Source: Haliclona indistincta
Taxonomy: Eukaryota; Porifera; Demospongiae; Haplosclerida; Chalinidae
Assembly (NCBI GenBank): GCA_964017065.1
Contig: OZ024788.1
Location: 12,728,845 to 12,792,844, forward strand
DNA length: 64,000 nucleotides
Reading direction: 5' to 3'
Position numbers and translations under genes: made by a program. Positions 23,901-33,800 of the stretch are shown here, one piece after another. Numbering within the stretch: position 1 is the stretch's first letter; each line of letters begins with the position of its first letter. The notes beneath the pieces were generated by a model. The model had not been told where the DNA came from and searched no databases. It saw nothing but the letters and a program-made list of their open reading frames with translations.

Positions 23901-23932
23901 GAGATAACAGAACTAGAATAATGTGACTGCAC
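20915..23932 (-). CDS. Gag-reverse transcriptase-RNase H polyprotein of the YR retrotransposon
   Basis: A full 1005-codon open frame. Residues 25-260 are low-complexity, basic and probably gag-like; the likely real start is Met24 (MGDSDNEN), because the first codons lie in the A1 repeat. A CCHC knuckle is at C265-C278 (CFVCGEMGHLKSFC). Reverse transcriptase spans about 430-640 with LPFGLSTA (543-550) and the catalytic YLDD at 575-578. RNase H follows from about 733 (YSDASSTGYGG at 737-747). The C-terminal PP-rich NNWWCPP region is typical of DIRS-type proteins. That such a long frame is intact while the recombinase is broken suggests a young element or one that depends on another copy. Confidence 0.93.
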   Translation of the reverse strand: MQSHYSSSVISNSTTIISRNRQVMGDSDNENVAGVDAPGTSSGGGSGGSTKTVPIGAGAADLSAILREIRESQRKLDTKFAKFQDEVKQGQEDAAAKALKRVRREKPYAYKRKGNEEQATFNEKVEDAIVAAQTELENPTVTGAVGRAMKSIEEGLALLSERQKLIKLADRSEHGWGVVAEYTADELAEDSEDEKRIFKAEKAAERKAVKRRRAAAPPRPKIRAQSSQLSVVPATGSTAGPLQHRRSMPISYAQAVGPPKPLGPCFVCGEMGHLKSFCTKMTDASNSKKWYPSQYGFMCVDGVGVWGSSVDSVGNSAGDGSKECEPAIGQEELVGSDTNDCCECVDLECCTENAVDLCGRTWEAEAVSPQPSAQVFCDSVQGRLKERTLFWREVLKAPEPVLRTIESGYVLPLKSEPTPLVQCNQQSALNNAEFVRASVSELLTNRCVKLVAKVPYICSPISVVESSSGKKRLVINLRHLNKFLWKQKFKYEDLRTAMLLLEKGDYLFSFDLKSGYHHVDIAVVHQKYLGFAWEGSYYVFTVLPFGLSTACYMFTKLLRPLVRYWRGQGIRIVVYLDDGLGAATGELKAADVSGVVRSTLEQAGFVFNREKSIWKPTQRLQWLGFVIDMELGQIEVPRDKITKLLDLLGKTACVTRVSARQLASVVGKIISLGLAVGPISRLMTRSLYAVLESRVAWCGLLSLSDEARKELEFWSTNILEYKAQPIWHSPSAVRVVYSDASSTGYGGYIVEHGHYTAYGQWTAVEASQSSTWRELTAVWRVLQSLASKLSNNRVRWFTDNQNVARILQVGSRQLQLQEVAMKIFSLTVHYQIRLEPEWIPREKNERADYLSRIVDLDDWLLNPVIFAQLDAQWGPHTIDRFADYNNSQLCRFNSRCWNPGSEAVDAFTADWSGENNWWCPPIALIPRVIRHAQACSAYGTLIVPCWPSAPFWPILCPTENQFAPFVTEVIQLPQQEGLFLPSVSGAVLFNGEVPNTVVYALRCEF

Positions 23933-24079
23933 AAAACCTAGGAATGACTAACTACTTCACGTGTCTAGTTAAATACTGTACCATAGACACGTGTCACTTA
24001 CTACACCATGCAATTAACTTCCAAATTTCGGGAGCATATTTCCCGTCTAATTCCTGCGTCAACCGACAGGAAAATATAT
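23907..24079 (-). repeat. A1 terminal repeat of the YR retrotransposon
   Basis: 173 bases identical or nearly so to 19474-19646; contains the first codons of the polyprotein frame. Confidence 0.9.
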
Positions 24080-24172
24080 TTATAATATATGGTGATTTTG
24101 TACAGTCAAGACCTGGTCATACGCAATGATTTTAACCAGTCATTTCCTGAGTGATTTTAGGTGAAGCGGGTG

Positions 24173-25013
24173 GAAAAAGAGATAGTTTGTCTTTTAGTAG
24201 CATAGCATATCATTGGGTGAATTACGCTCCGTTTCGTTGCGAAAATTAATGGCAGGGGACGAGGCTAGATGCATGTGATCAAAAATAGTAATTAATGTGA
24301 AAGTCTGGAGAGTAGATTAGAGCAAGCATCCATGAGCTGTGTACCTTATAGCAGGAATTCTTTACTTGAAAACTTCGTGAATATTGTTGATTAATATTTT
24401 TGTGTATTGAGGGCTAATAATTAATATAACAATTTCTATTGCAAAACAACAGAGGTAACATAAAATAGCAAAAGCTAGTACAAGTACGTTACCGAAATTA
24501 AATTAAGTTTGAAAAGGTCATTCCTTGTTAGCTAGTTATACATTTCAAATGTATCATGTGCAGCAGCTGATAGAATTCTATCAGTGTAGTGCTTTACATG
24601 AGGCAGGTAATTCTGTGAAAATCAATTTTCATGGGTATAAATAAAAATTAACTCAGTCACCATGCAAGATTGAAAAGCACTGATGTTTCATGCTCAATAT
24701 CTGAGGTAGTTAAAAGCATCTCTGTGCTACCTAGAATCCACCAGTCCTAGCTATACTACATGAATGTCAACAAGTATAGTCATGGGCAGCTTGGTAGTCG
24801 AAATTTTTTACTATCTAAGCGACGCATAATAATTATTTATTTGCACGAATGTCATCAAAAATAACACTCAATTTTGAAACAAAAAGTAAAATGAAAATGT
24901 ACAATGTATAGGCATCACCATGATTGCTTAATTTAGCTCAAGTCAATGACATCATTAGTTACTATAAGTGGAATGGCAAGGTGATGTTGCTATTTATAGA
25001 AACGAGGGTGTGG
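24173..25013. other. Intergenic, nothing recognised
   Basis: AT-rich sequence between the foldback and the 3' end of the STAT gene; it probably includes the STAT 3' untranslated region next to 25013. Confidence 0.45.
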
Positions 25014-25670
25014 TTACTGATGAGGTAATCCAGTAGGATCAAAGGCAGCAGAGAACTCTTCTCCAGTGCCGTAAGGTCCGAGATTGATAGCACCAAGATC
25101 AGGCAAGATGGCATCATTTAGTGCTGCTCCGTTATAAGGCTGAGAGAGAGGGACAGAGAGAGAGGAAGAGAGAAAGGAAGGAGGAGGGAGAAAAGAGGGA
25201 GGGAGAGAGAGAAAGGAGGGAGGAGGGAGAAAGGAGGGAGGGAGAGAGAGAGAGAGAAAGAAGGGAGGGAGAGAGAGAGAAAGAAGGGAGAGAGAGAGAG
25301 AGAAAGGAGGGAGGGAGAGAGGGAGGGAGGATGAGAACAGTAGGTTACTTAGACAGTAAATCTCACTGTACACAAGGACATGCTGTGAAAGCACGCTTTG
25401 ACGAGTGTTTTTAGATAGCTACAGTACTTTAGTAGTATAGTAATACAGGTGCATAAACATAGACATTATTTTTTTGAGATACATGTAGCTTCATGATTGC
25501 AAATTTCGTAAGTGCCGTTCGATCACCAAATTTATCGATATTTGTCAGTAAGGCAATTCGAAAATAAACAGGAACTTTCAACAAGTAATAACACATGTAA
25601 CACTACTGTTGACTCACAGGGACACTGACAGGAGCTGGTGTCTGAGGAGAGATGATTTGAGAGGAGAGAT

Positions 25671-25715
<45 letters not shown>

Positions 25716-25729
25716 TTGAGAGGAGAGAT

Positions 25730-25771
<42 letters not shown>

Positions 25772-26794
25772 AGAGAGAGGGAGAGAGAGGGAGGAGGAGA
25801 GAGATGATAGCTGAATAATCATACAACATACTATACGCACCCCAGCGAATGAATACAATGAGGGGGCGGGGCTTGCTGGTGTGCTCAATCCCATCCGTCC
25901 CCTGCGAGAAAACAAGAAGAATAGAAATTCAATGAGAGACACATTCTTGCTGTACTCACATGTGGCTGCCGGGCATCATGATGTGTAGAGAAGCATCAAC
26001 ATAGCCATCACCTCTCACTTCAGTAGCTGCAGATACAGGTACATGATGGTTACTAATATACCAACTACATCCATGAATTGTCAAATGTACGTTCGATACA
26101 GACCTTTGCAAGTTGTTTGACAGCAGAGTTTGTGAAATGGGCTTTGACCTATAACATAGTTAGCCTAGTAGCCAACGCCCATTTTACAATTTCTGCTGTC
26201 AAGCAACATGCAAAGGTCTGTAGCTACTGTTGGATTTCATGACAATGTGGTTAAACTCACGCGGAGGAGAATAGTAGTTACCAAACACCTCATCCTTTAA
26301 CTTGTTAGGGAACAAGAATACCAGCTGAGTGAGATCATGTAGTCTGAGGGAGAGAGAGAGAGAGTGTGTGTGTGAGAGAGAGAGAGTGTGTGTGTGTGAG
26401 AGAGAGTGTGAGAGAAAGTGTGTGCGAGAGAGAGAGAGTGAGAGAGTGTGTGTGTGTGTGAGAGAGAGAGTGAGAGAGTGTGTGTGTGAGAGAGAATGAG
26501 TAAAAAGTGGGCAGTGCTACCTACCTGTCAGCAAAGCTGCGCACAGAGAGATCATGTTTCCCCCATGGAGCTAGACGAAGAATCTGCTTATCTCCTAGTT
26601 CGTTTTCTGTTTGAGAGAGAAAGTGAGTTTCAATTGCTTGTGATGTAGTGTTGGTCACCTGCTACCCATGTGACTGACACGCCCCCAGCCTCTGAATCAC
26701 TGAAGCGTATGAGGAACGTCCCCGGTGGAACCTGTAGCAACACATTCTGAGCTTCCGTCTTATCCATAAACCCATGGATCAGCCTGAGAGAGAT

Positions 26795-26838
<44 letters not shown>

Positions 26839-26841
26839 AGG

Positions 26842-26891
<50 letters not shown>

Positions 26892-26916
26892 AGGGGGAGA
26901 GAGAGAGAGAGAGAGG

Positions 26917-26958
<42 letters not shown>

Positions 26959-29281
26959 ATCATATAATGCTACAGTTACCTACATTAACTCACTCTTCCA
27001 CCCATTCCCGTTTTAACGTGGTCTTGATCAGATCAAGGTGTTTGTAGAACCACTCCCAGAATGTGAAGGTACGAGTACGCAGCTGGTCTCTACACATCTG
27101 CTGGCGAGTGACTGACATCTGCTTGATATCCTCCTCCATCCCTGAGACACACAATGATACATGTACACCATCACACTAACCACACCCACCTACACCCAGT
27201 AGTTTCCGGCCCAGGTAGTCAAGGTTCTGATGAGTGAGACCACGCCCAGTGTGAGCCAGGAAATAGTAGCCGAGAGCATCAGCTACTTTAGGCCATGGTA
27301 CGACCTCTGGGACTACAAACTGCTCTCGATTCTGCACAAGATAGGGAGAACAGGATTGACTCACACAGAGAAAGAATGCTATACCGCTTCAGCAAAGGCA
27401 TTGTCCCAGAAGATGGTAGCCTCGGCTGCTGGTTGCTGAGTGACATGGACGATGACTACCACTGGGAGAGATTGGCACTGCACGGACAGCAAGTAAGTCA
27501 AAAACAAGAATACACCAGCTGCATGCCTACTGTACCTGAACAGGAACATTCATTCCTCCTCCTGCTATACTGAAGCTCGACCGAAACAGCAAAGTAAACT
27601 TTTCTTCAGTGACAGTCTCAGCCGCCCTCCTCTCTGAGCTCCTCTTAATCTTCTTGAGTTGCATGAAATTGAAGTTGCACTGAAGAGTACCAGTTTGAGT
27701 ATTGTACTCCATAGCCTTCTGATTGTTGAGAATTTCACCAGTTGACAACTGGTTGGTGACTCTGAGTTCACAAGAAGAAAGAGAAAATGAAGACATAGCA
27801 TTGTCTTTACAGTATAATCGCTGTACTGTATGGTAACCTGGATCTATTATTAGGAATATAATAACCTAGCTCATACAGCCTTCTACTATAGTTTATAGAC
27901 AGTAAATACATAAATAAACGTGTTACCCAAATAAGCATAATTTTACGAGCCTTCGAATAAGCACGTGAACATAAAAATGCTGAAGTGTAGAATCAAGCAG
28001 CCAAAATGGTCCCAACAGGATAAAGCCGATACACATAGTGAACCTAGCTGACATTTAAACTAACACCAAAATTGCTCGAAAACACTGTAACCCATTGGGT
28101 GCTGTATACCACCACCATGCAGACAAGCGTGCTGGACGAAGGAAGTCTACACGAAAGAGTCAGTGCATTGGTATCAGTTTTGAACCACGACTGTATGTTT
28201 TATAATTCAAATCTTTCTACACATAGATTTGTCTGCCATAGTGAATTAAAAGCACTCATACTAAGTTATGGATGTTATGTTAAAATGAGTAGGAAGGAAT
28301 GTCTCAGACGAGGTTTTGTTATCACATGTACACCACATCTCACTCTCATATTGAAGCACACAGACTGATTCCCATTCCAGTACAAGTGCAGTATGAACTG
28401 AATACACACACTCGCCTTGTGTACATGGAATGGTTCTGCTCGTGTCACATGATCATCATGTGACACGAGCAATAGTATAGGACAGCCAGTAAGTCAATGG
28501 GTTCACTCACTCACTCATCAACTAGCCAGGCATGACCAAGTGAGAGAGAAATGGGTGCAGTCAGACCTTTTACCTCTCATCATCGACAAAAATTACCAAG
28601 ATTGACACAACAATAGCTACGATGCATGTTATACCGTAATGTTTGGGATAAACAAATTTTAATTAAATACTAGAAAATATTTTTTGAGAGATCAAAATTT
28701 GAGCAACTACACAAAATTTTACAACCGCATTTTTCTCCCATACAGTAGCATGCTACATGCATATGTTAGTCTGTGTGATGATGGGTAGCGAGTGACTTAC
28801 GGTTTGTTAGGATCAGCAGCAAGAGCTCTCGCCTGCTTGTCACTGGAGGAGAGAGAAGAAATATGAAGTGCATTGAGCACATAATCGGTAAACTACAGGC
28901 ATGGTACACAAAGATTGTAGGCTGTTGTACAGAATTGAGGATCACTTAGACTCACTTTATAATAGTTACAATGACACAAAGATTGTAGGCTGTTGTACAG
29001 AATTGAGGATCACTTAGACTCACTTTATAATAGTTACAATGACCTCAGGAGCTGAGAGATGGACTTTTAGCTTGTTGCCAACTAGTAATCTGAAGAGAGA
29101 ATAGGCAAGACATAAACAAGGAGAAGATGGGCAGACATGAACTACAGTATTTCACCGTCCACCCTCACCCTCACTACTGTATGTATACCATGTATATGTG
29201 TAGCTAGCTCACCTGACAGTAGCTGAGAACCTGTTGGCTGTTTTGATAACTTGTGGTGGTTGTTTTTCAAGCACAAAACTC
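25014..29281 (-). CDS. STAT: STAT transcription factor (STAT5-like), 13 exons visible
   Basis: Signal transducer and activator of transcription: phosphorylated by JAK-type kinases, dimerises through SH2-phosphotyrosine contacts and binds DNA. Exons on the minus strand, all with GT/AG borders and matching phases: 29281-29213, 29089-29024, 28842-28801, 27761-27536, 27477-27385, 27331-27196, 27141-26994, 26783-26659, 26606-26525, 26343-26261, 26026-25960, 25901-25841, 25139-25014 (stop). They encode the DNA-binding domain ([40 protein letters not shown]), linker (FTFWEWFY), SH2 ([15 protein letters not shown] with its phosphate-binding Arg) and the tail with a DGYV tyrosine like STAT5. The N-terminal and coiled-coil exons are not identified. 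A possible upstream exon ends at 29642 (TCAGC|GTGAGT) in the right phase but has a stop close by. Confidence 0.93.
25141..25333 (-). repeat. (CT)n-rich tract abutting a STAT 3' splice site
   Basis: GA-rich on the plus strand, hence CT-rich on the transcribed strand, ending directly at the acceptor of the last STAT exon. All long Ser/Leu-rich frames here are artefacts. Confidence 0.9.
25660..25804 (-). repeat. (CT)n microsatellite near a STAT donor
   Basis: Two near-identical GAGAGA blocks separated by GATGATTTGAGAGGAGAGAT, in the intron between the last two exons. Confidence 0.9.
26344..26498 (-). repeat. (CT/CA)n tract abutting a STAT acceptor
   Basis: Mixed GA and GT runs (plus strand) that directly precede the acceptor of the exon at 26343. 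Confidence 0.9.
26784..26957 (-). repeat. (CT)n tract abutting the SH2-exon acceptor
   Basis: About 170 bases of almost pure GA repeat on the plus strand filling most of the intron before the exon at 26783. Confidence 0.9.
28908..29043 (-). repeat. 68-bp tandem duplication containing a STAT donor splice site
   Basis: Two perfect-looking 68-base copies (28908-28975 and 28976-29043). The unit includes the last ~20 coding bases of the exon ending at 29024 and its donor AAA|GTGAGT, so a second donor is present 68 bases into the intron. Confidence 0.9.
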
Positions 29282-29289
29282 CTGACAAC

Positions 29290-30499
29290 AGACACATTAT
29301 GAACAAAGGAATTGAAACACAGTTATATAATATTATTATGTATGTATGTCTGTATGATTTAGAAAGGAGTGTGAGTAAAATAATAAGACGGTGAATGAGA
29401 GCAAATGGGTGGGTGCACGGGTGAGTGAATGAGTGAGAAAGTGTGTTAGTCAAGTGAGTGACAGATGTTACTCCTTGCCCCTGGCATACCGTCCACATAT
29501 CCAGCCCACATGTACACGTTACTACCAACACGAATGGTTTGGTGTAGAGTATGAGGATCAGGCTAGTACCTGTTGTTTGCTGTGAGGATAAGAAACTAGC
29601 TAAAGTTGGTGGTATCTAACACGCCCGAGTAAATGACTCACGCTGAGGAGTCGCCATATCTCAAGAGGTAGTCACACAGTATCAGCATGTAATGGCGACC
29701 ATGATCATTGCAAGATCAGATCTAGACAGGAGATCAGAGAAGAAAGGATATGTAAAGTATCCCACAGGAATGGGTGGAGCTACTAAATACATATTAATAC
29801 ATTACTAGATGAGCTCCACTTACTATCAGCTGACAGTGCAGTACTGCTCAGTCTCTGTTGGAACACTCAGTACCAAACCATCACAAATTCACAATCAACT
29901 CGATCAATTGACTGATCATCACATCATATCATCAGATGATCACACTAACACACTATTATTGTTTGACTCGATCTCTTCACTAAGAATGGACTATGGTGAG
30001 CCTGAGCAGCTGGTTTACAAACACTTTTCCTCTTCCTAGCTTCCCGCTTTAGCAAGTGTAAGGCCTATGCTCTTCTAGCTGTTGCTATGAGGCAAGCGTA
30101 CCTGATGATACTGTGATGAATCTCGTGTCTAGCTGATTGTCTGAGGTAGTGTTTCAGTAGAGAAGGCAGCACCGTCAGAGGCTACAAAACTTGAACGAGC
30201 TACATTACGTAGAGAACGATTTGCTAGCTCAGCACCATGCTGGATAGGCGTGTCTAGGTGAGACATAATTGGAATACATAGACATTATGAAAAATGCGCG
30301 GGAATTGTTGTTGAACTAAGTAAGAACTACACAATAATAAACACGGCAGGTCCACAAACAATGTTCAATCATCAACCACTGCTGCTACCAGACCAGTTAT
30401 ATCAAGTTAGCGAACACGCATGATAAACACTGGACTGAAGACAGATTCAGCATTAACTAGATGCATGGTATTACTGTCTTTTGCTTCTTTTTTTTCCAG
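29290..30499. other. Region between STAT and the membrane-protein exon
   Basis: Should hold 5' exons of STAT (minus) and of the membrane protein (plus), but none is certain. Candidates: a plus-strand frame 29809-29995 ending at ATG|GTGAGC, and a minus-strand frame at about 30130-30250 (reading HGAELANRSLRNVARSS) bounded by TAG at both an acceptor and a stop. I could not connect either in phase. Confidence 0.35.
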
Positions 30500-30817
30500 A
30501 TATCCCTCCAACAGGACCAGGAAGCACTGAACAATCAACAGGCCCTGAACTCATTTAGTGGTGTCGGTGGTCTAGTGGTTGGTATCTTCTTCGGTATTGT
30601 GCTGTTTGCTCTGATACGCAATAGGCATAACTTCATTTGGAGTCCTCGTAATCGCCGTGCAAACTATGCCATATCCTATGAAAACGGCAAAGAGCCTCAC
30701 AACAATGGAGCAGCAGAGAAGGCTGATAGCTGGTTGAACAACTCTGAATATTCTAAACCAGCTAATCGTCCCTCGACTCCTCCCCTCACCAAGCTCAACC
30801 CAACCTCCACACCCTGA
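30500..30817 (+). CDS. Last exon of a single-pass membrane protein
   Basis: Begins after a strong acceptor (poly-T then CAG at 30497-30499). About 20 exon residues precede a hydrophobic helix (GVGGLVVGIFFGIVLFALI, exon residues 21-39), followed by RNRHNF as a stop-transfer signal and a Ser/Pro/Asn-rich cytoplasmic tail of about 60 residues ending at TGA 30815-30817. I do not recognise the family; it looks like the juxtamembrane end of a receptor or adhesion protein. The extracellular exons are not identified. The same frame continues open to 31105 after this stop. Confidence 0.65.
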   Translation: MSLQQDQEALNNQQALNSFSGVGGLVVGIFFGIVLFALIRNRHNFIWSPRNRRANYAISYENGKEPHNNGAAEKADSWLNNSEYSKPANRPSTPPLTKLNPTSTP

Positions 30818-31105
30818 CTACACAGGGTCACCGACTCACCTGTGCTGACAAAGTACCATAAAGAAAGGGGACACTCTCGCTCACAGAGCTCCGGGGGAAT
30901 TAACCCTATCACCACCTACAACAATCACACTGATGCTAATCTCAAAACCACAGTAGTAGTTGAAGAAAAGGTCACAAACAGAGATAGAGAACGATTCGGT
31001 CACAACATGGTGAGCAGGCAAGTATCCAAGGAGTACCCCATGATTACACCGCGTTATACAACAGTGGAGTACCATGCACGCTCGGGGTCACTGGACTTTG
31101 ACTGA
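30818..31105 (+). other. In-frame extension after a UGA-CUA stop (possible readthrough)
   Basis: 95 sense codons in the same frame as the preceding exon, closed by TGA at 31103-31105. The composition (Ser, Arg, Tyr, Thr; segments such as TTVVVEEKVTNRDRE and PMITPRYTTVEYH) resembles a cytoplasmic tail and not random sequence. The intervening stop is TGA followed by CTA, the context known to favour translational readthrough in animals. Confidence 0.45.
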
Positions 31106-32374
31106 AAATAACTACCCTAAATTAGCAACCAATCATCAAGGGCCATCACTACAGACTCAAATTTGTGTTTTAACAAACGACCAACAAACTGACTAGACTG
31201 ACTGACTTATATATTTGACAGCAACTATAGACAATATCAACAATCTTATTTCAAGTACCAAGCTACGACATCCATTGACACTTCATAAAGTGTTGCATTT
31301 AGCCCGATCGATAAAAGCATCTTACCATCTGCTCAAACACATGTATACTCATCAATTATTTTTATCTCATTCTGTGATTGGCAGTTAGTTCATGTTTGTT
31401 GATTTGTGTCACATTCATCAATAAGTATTATCATGCATCTGATCTATGATCATTATTTGTTTTGTTTTAATGTTTGTGCACTCAATCTGTGTTGTATTTA
31501 TGATGATAATAATTCAGGTTTCGTCATGAACCAGTGAACATCACGTTACGTGTTACTGTTGACATAGCGATTCAGTGATCACAGCCTATGTATGGTCATG
31601 ATTCATCAATTTGAACAATGAAACAGCTGGCTGTTATATGTTTTGCTTTATAGCTAAGTACCCAGTAAGTCAAGCTGTGAGAGGATTTGTTACTACTGAT
31701 CATAAAGTGATCACTGGACAGGGGGTTCCAGTACTAAAAGTTTCAGACCTGAAGCCAAAAAGAGGGTGGGTGGGTAAAGACCATTTTGGAAAAAGGCCAT
31801 TTATTGCACCGTCACTGGATCAAGTATTTCTGCCTCAACTTGCAATTGCATGACTCAAATTCACACACAGTGTGCAGATTAATTGCTATTATATAGTTGC
31901 TCATGCATGGTGCATTTCTGTGCTGTCAACATAGTGAATGTGTAAGTTGTGTCATCATTTGGTGTGCCTGCATGCAGAACATCGTCAGCACTTAATGAGT
32001 GGTGCCTAATTATGCATTTACATGTATAACTTCCAAAAATTATCAAAAAGTGACAGTGCATAATACTGAACTTCCGGCCTCTACCAACAAGCACCACAAA
32101 AAAGAAGGCGTTGCTGCATGGTTAACAAAAAAGGTGCGAAATTTATTTTTACCCAACGTCACAACGTTTAACAGTAATTTTTGACCATGGAAAACCATGG
32201 TGTCTTTTTTTAAGTTTTGTACTATTATTTTTATGATATAAAAACAAATAATTACTTGAAATGAATCTGTGAAATTGAAACCTGTGAATGATTGATAAGT
32301 GACAAAATAATATCAAAATTAATATAGACAATAAAAACAGCTGCTGATGCTGTGGAGACAACGTACTTTGCTGT
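31106..32374. other. Intergenic, no gene recognised
   Basis: AT-rich; probably the 3' untranslated region of the membrane-protein gene followed by spacer. Short frames (for example 31611-31853) lack support. Confidence 0.45.
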
Positions 32375-33800
32375 TCAAATTGCTATTTCAATGAGCTCAG
32401 CTAGTCCATCCAGTCCATCAGTCAGTCTGAGACACTCTATCAAGTGTTGATATGTGCGAGGAGCTGCAGTACTTGCCAGCCATTGTTGAAGGATGGCTCG
32501 TGTGACACTCTTAGCACCTTCTTGGATATGATCTTTCTTGATCAGGTCAACTGCAAATCCATTATCATCTTGTAAGAGATGCTCTCCAAATGACACATAG
32601 TCTTTAGCAGAAATTGCTTGAATAATGTTCAGTGGTTTACCATCAGCTCCTTTCATCTTTTTTAACTTTAGTAATGTGGGAGTAGCATCTACATGTACAC
32701 AAAATATTGTCATAAGCGCACCCTTGTTAATATAGTACCAGTCAGGAACACCTGAAAATAATAATACAAACGTGTGCATTAGCAATGCCTATAATATTGC
32801 TATGAAATGTGAACATGCCAGAAATTGCTGAGAAACAAGAAGCTGGGCATCTATTGTGGTTATAATATTATAAGAACTTCTGCTTATCAAACACAAGAAT
32901 TACCACTTGTACATGACAGTGATTAAATGTATAGTGTCTTAAGAAGGCTCACCATGTTTTTCATATCGACAACTTGTACTGCTACTTCCAGCACAGTTCA
33001 TGGTGTTATGTGATACCACTGGCACAGTGCTGTTCACTGGTATAGATTTCTCATCTGAATAAGATTTGAATATCAAAGATGCATTAAAATCTACAGCAAC
33101 ATACCTAGCCAGAGTAAATGTTGAGGTTTTAATTCTGTAGTAACTTCTCCATTCTCATCACATTCCAAAATGCCTGACTCAGGGTTGTAGTCACAAAGAT
33201 GGCCATTACCCTTTCCACAAGAGCATAGAAAGGAGTCCACCTTGGTAAAAGGCACCTTCTCTGATGTGTAGCTTTTCTTCTGCTAAGCGCATTGACTCCA
33301 AGAAATCTTTTCGGATAGCTGAGCGCTCTGTCGATAGCTTTTCACAGCTACTAACTGAATAGTGTACCTCAAGTTGCAGGTGGCGTTCAACCAAGCGGAC
33401 TGTTCCTCCAAGCTCATATTTCATTGTGATAACATTTCGATACTGTCGATGGCTACTATGACGCCGACGATGACGATTAGTTGTCAAAGAGTAATGTGAT
33501 GAAAACTCAGTCAGAAGAAAGACCACTAGAGCTGGTAGATAACCTACTGGAATAGGAACATAGTCCTCAGAAACTCCTTCTCTTGCTTTCAGTCTAACTA
33601 CCCAAACGACAGAAAAATCAGACCATTTATGGTCAGGATAAACAGGTAGAGCACAAGGCATGAAATATTCATCAATCACAGCAACTATTTTTTACAAATT
33701 CCAGAATTTCTAGGAAGAATTGCGGTGTGATAGGTTCAGAGAACTCGCCGGATGTATTTATGCAAAGTTTCTTCGGTGAAACCTCCGTGATTTTGTAAGC
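32375..33800 (-). pseudogene. Death-domain gene with COR-like upstream region, frameshifted
   Basis: Exons 33054-32953 and 32751-32375 plus a larger upstream exon that ends at 33105; the splice phases agree. The last exon encodes a Death domain (six-helix pattern around FGEHLLQDD, LQQWLASTAAPRTYQHL and LRLTDGLDGLAEL), used for oligomerisation in apoptosis and innate-immune signalling. The upstream exon (EYFMPCALPVYP, VGYLPALVVFLL, CSCGKGNGHLC) resembles the COR-type region seen in ROCO-like sponge proteins; this is a pattern match, not a proven homology. Within it the frame shifts three times (near 33265, in an A-run near 33690 and near 33745), so it is either a pseudogene or poorly assembled. 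The N-terminal part was not found. Confidence 0.6.

Larger units (their letters stand above)
18755..24079 (-). mobile_element. DIRS/PAT-like tyrosine-recombinase retrotransposon with split direct repeats
   Basis: Read on the minus strand the order is A1 (24079-23907), coding region, B1 (19757-19647), A2 (19646-19474), about 600 bases, B2 (18865-18755). A1 equals A2 (173 bp) and B1 equals B2 (111 bp), and B1 and A2 are directly adjacent. This split-direct-repeat layout is known from PAT-like and Ngaro elements and implies a circular intermediate. It sits in the foldback arm without target duplication or loss: CATTCGTA and TTATAATA on either side are contiguous in the other arm. Confidence 0.92.
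14474..24172. mobile_element. Giant inverted repeat (foldback), interrupted by a YR retrotransposon
   Basis: Left arm 14474-16572, right arm 16573-18754 continuing at 24080-24172 after a 5.3-kb insertion. The outer ends read CACCCGCTTCACC and its complement. The arms are highly similar: the same 106-residue frame appears at 15045-15365 (minus) and 17964-18284 (plus). The inner third of each arm is a ~105-bp tandem repeat (four copies left, six right). No transposase or target duplication was found, so it is either a foldback transposon or an inverted segmental duplication. Confidence 0.85.

Noticed and set aside
25014..26963. Long Ser/Leu-rich frames on the minus strand
   Set aside because: They are translations of CT microsatellites in STAT introns; only the short non-repetitive ends are exon.
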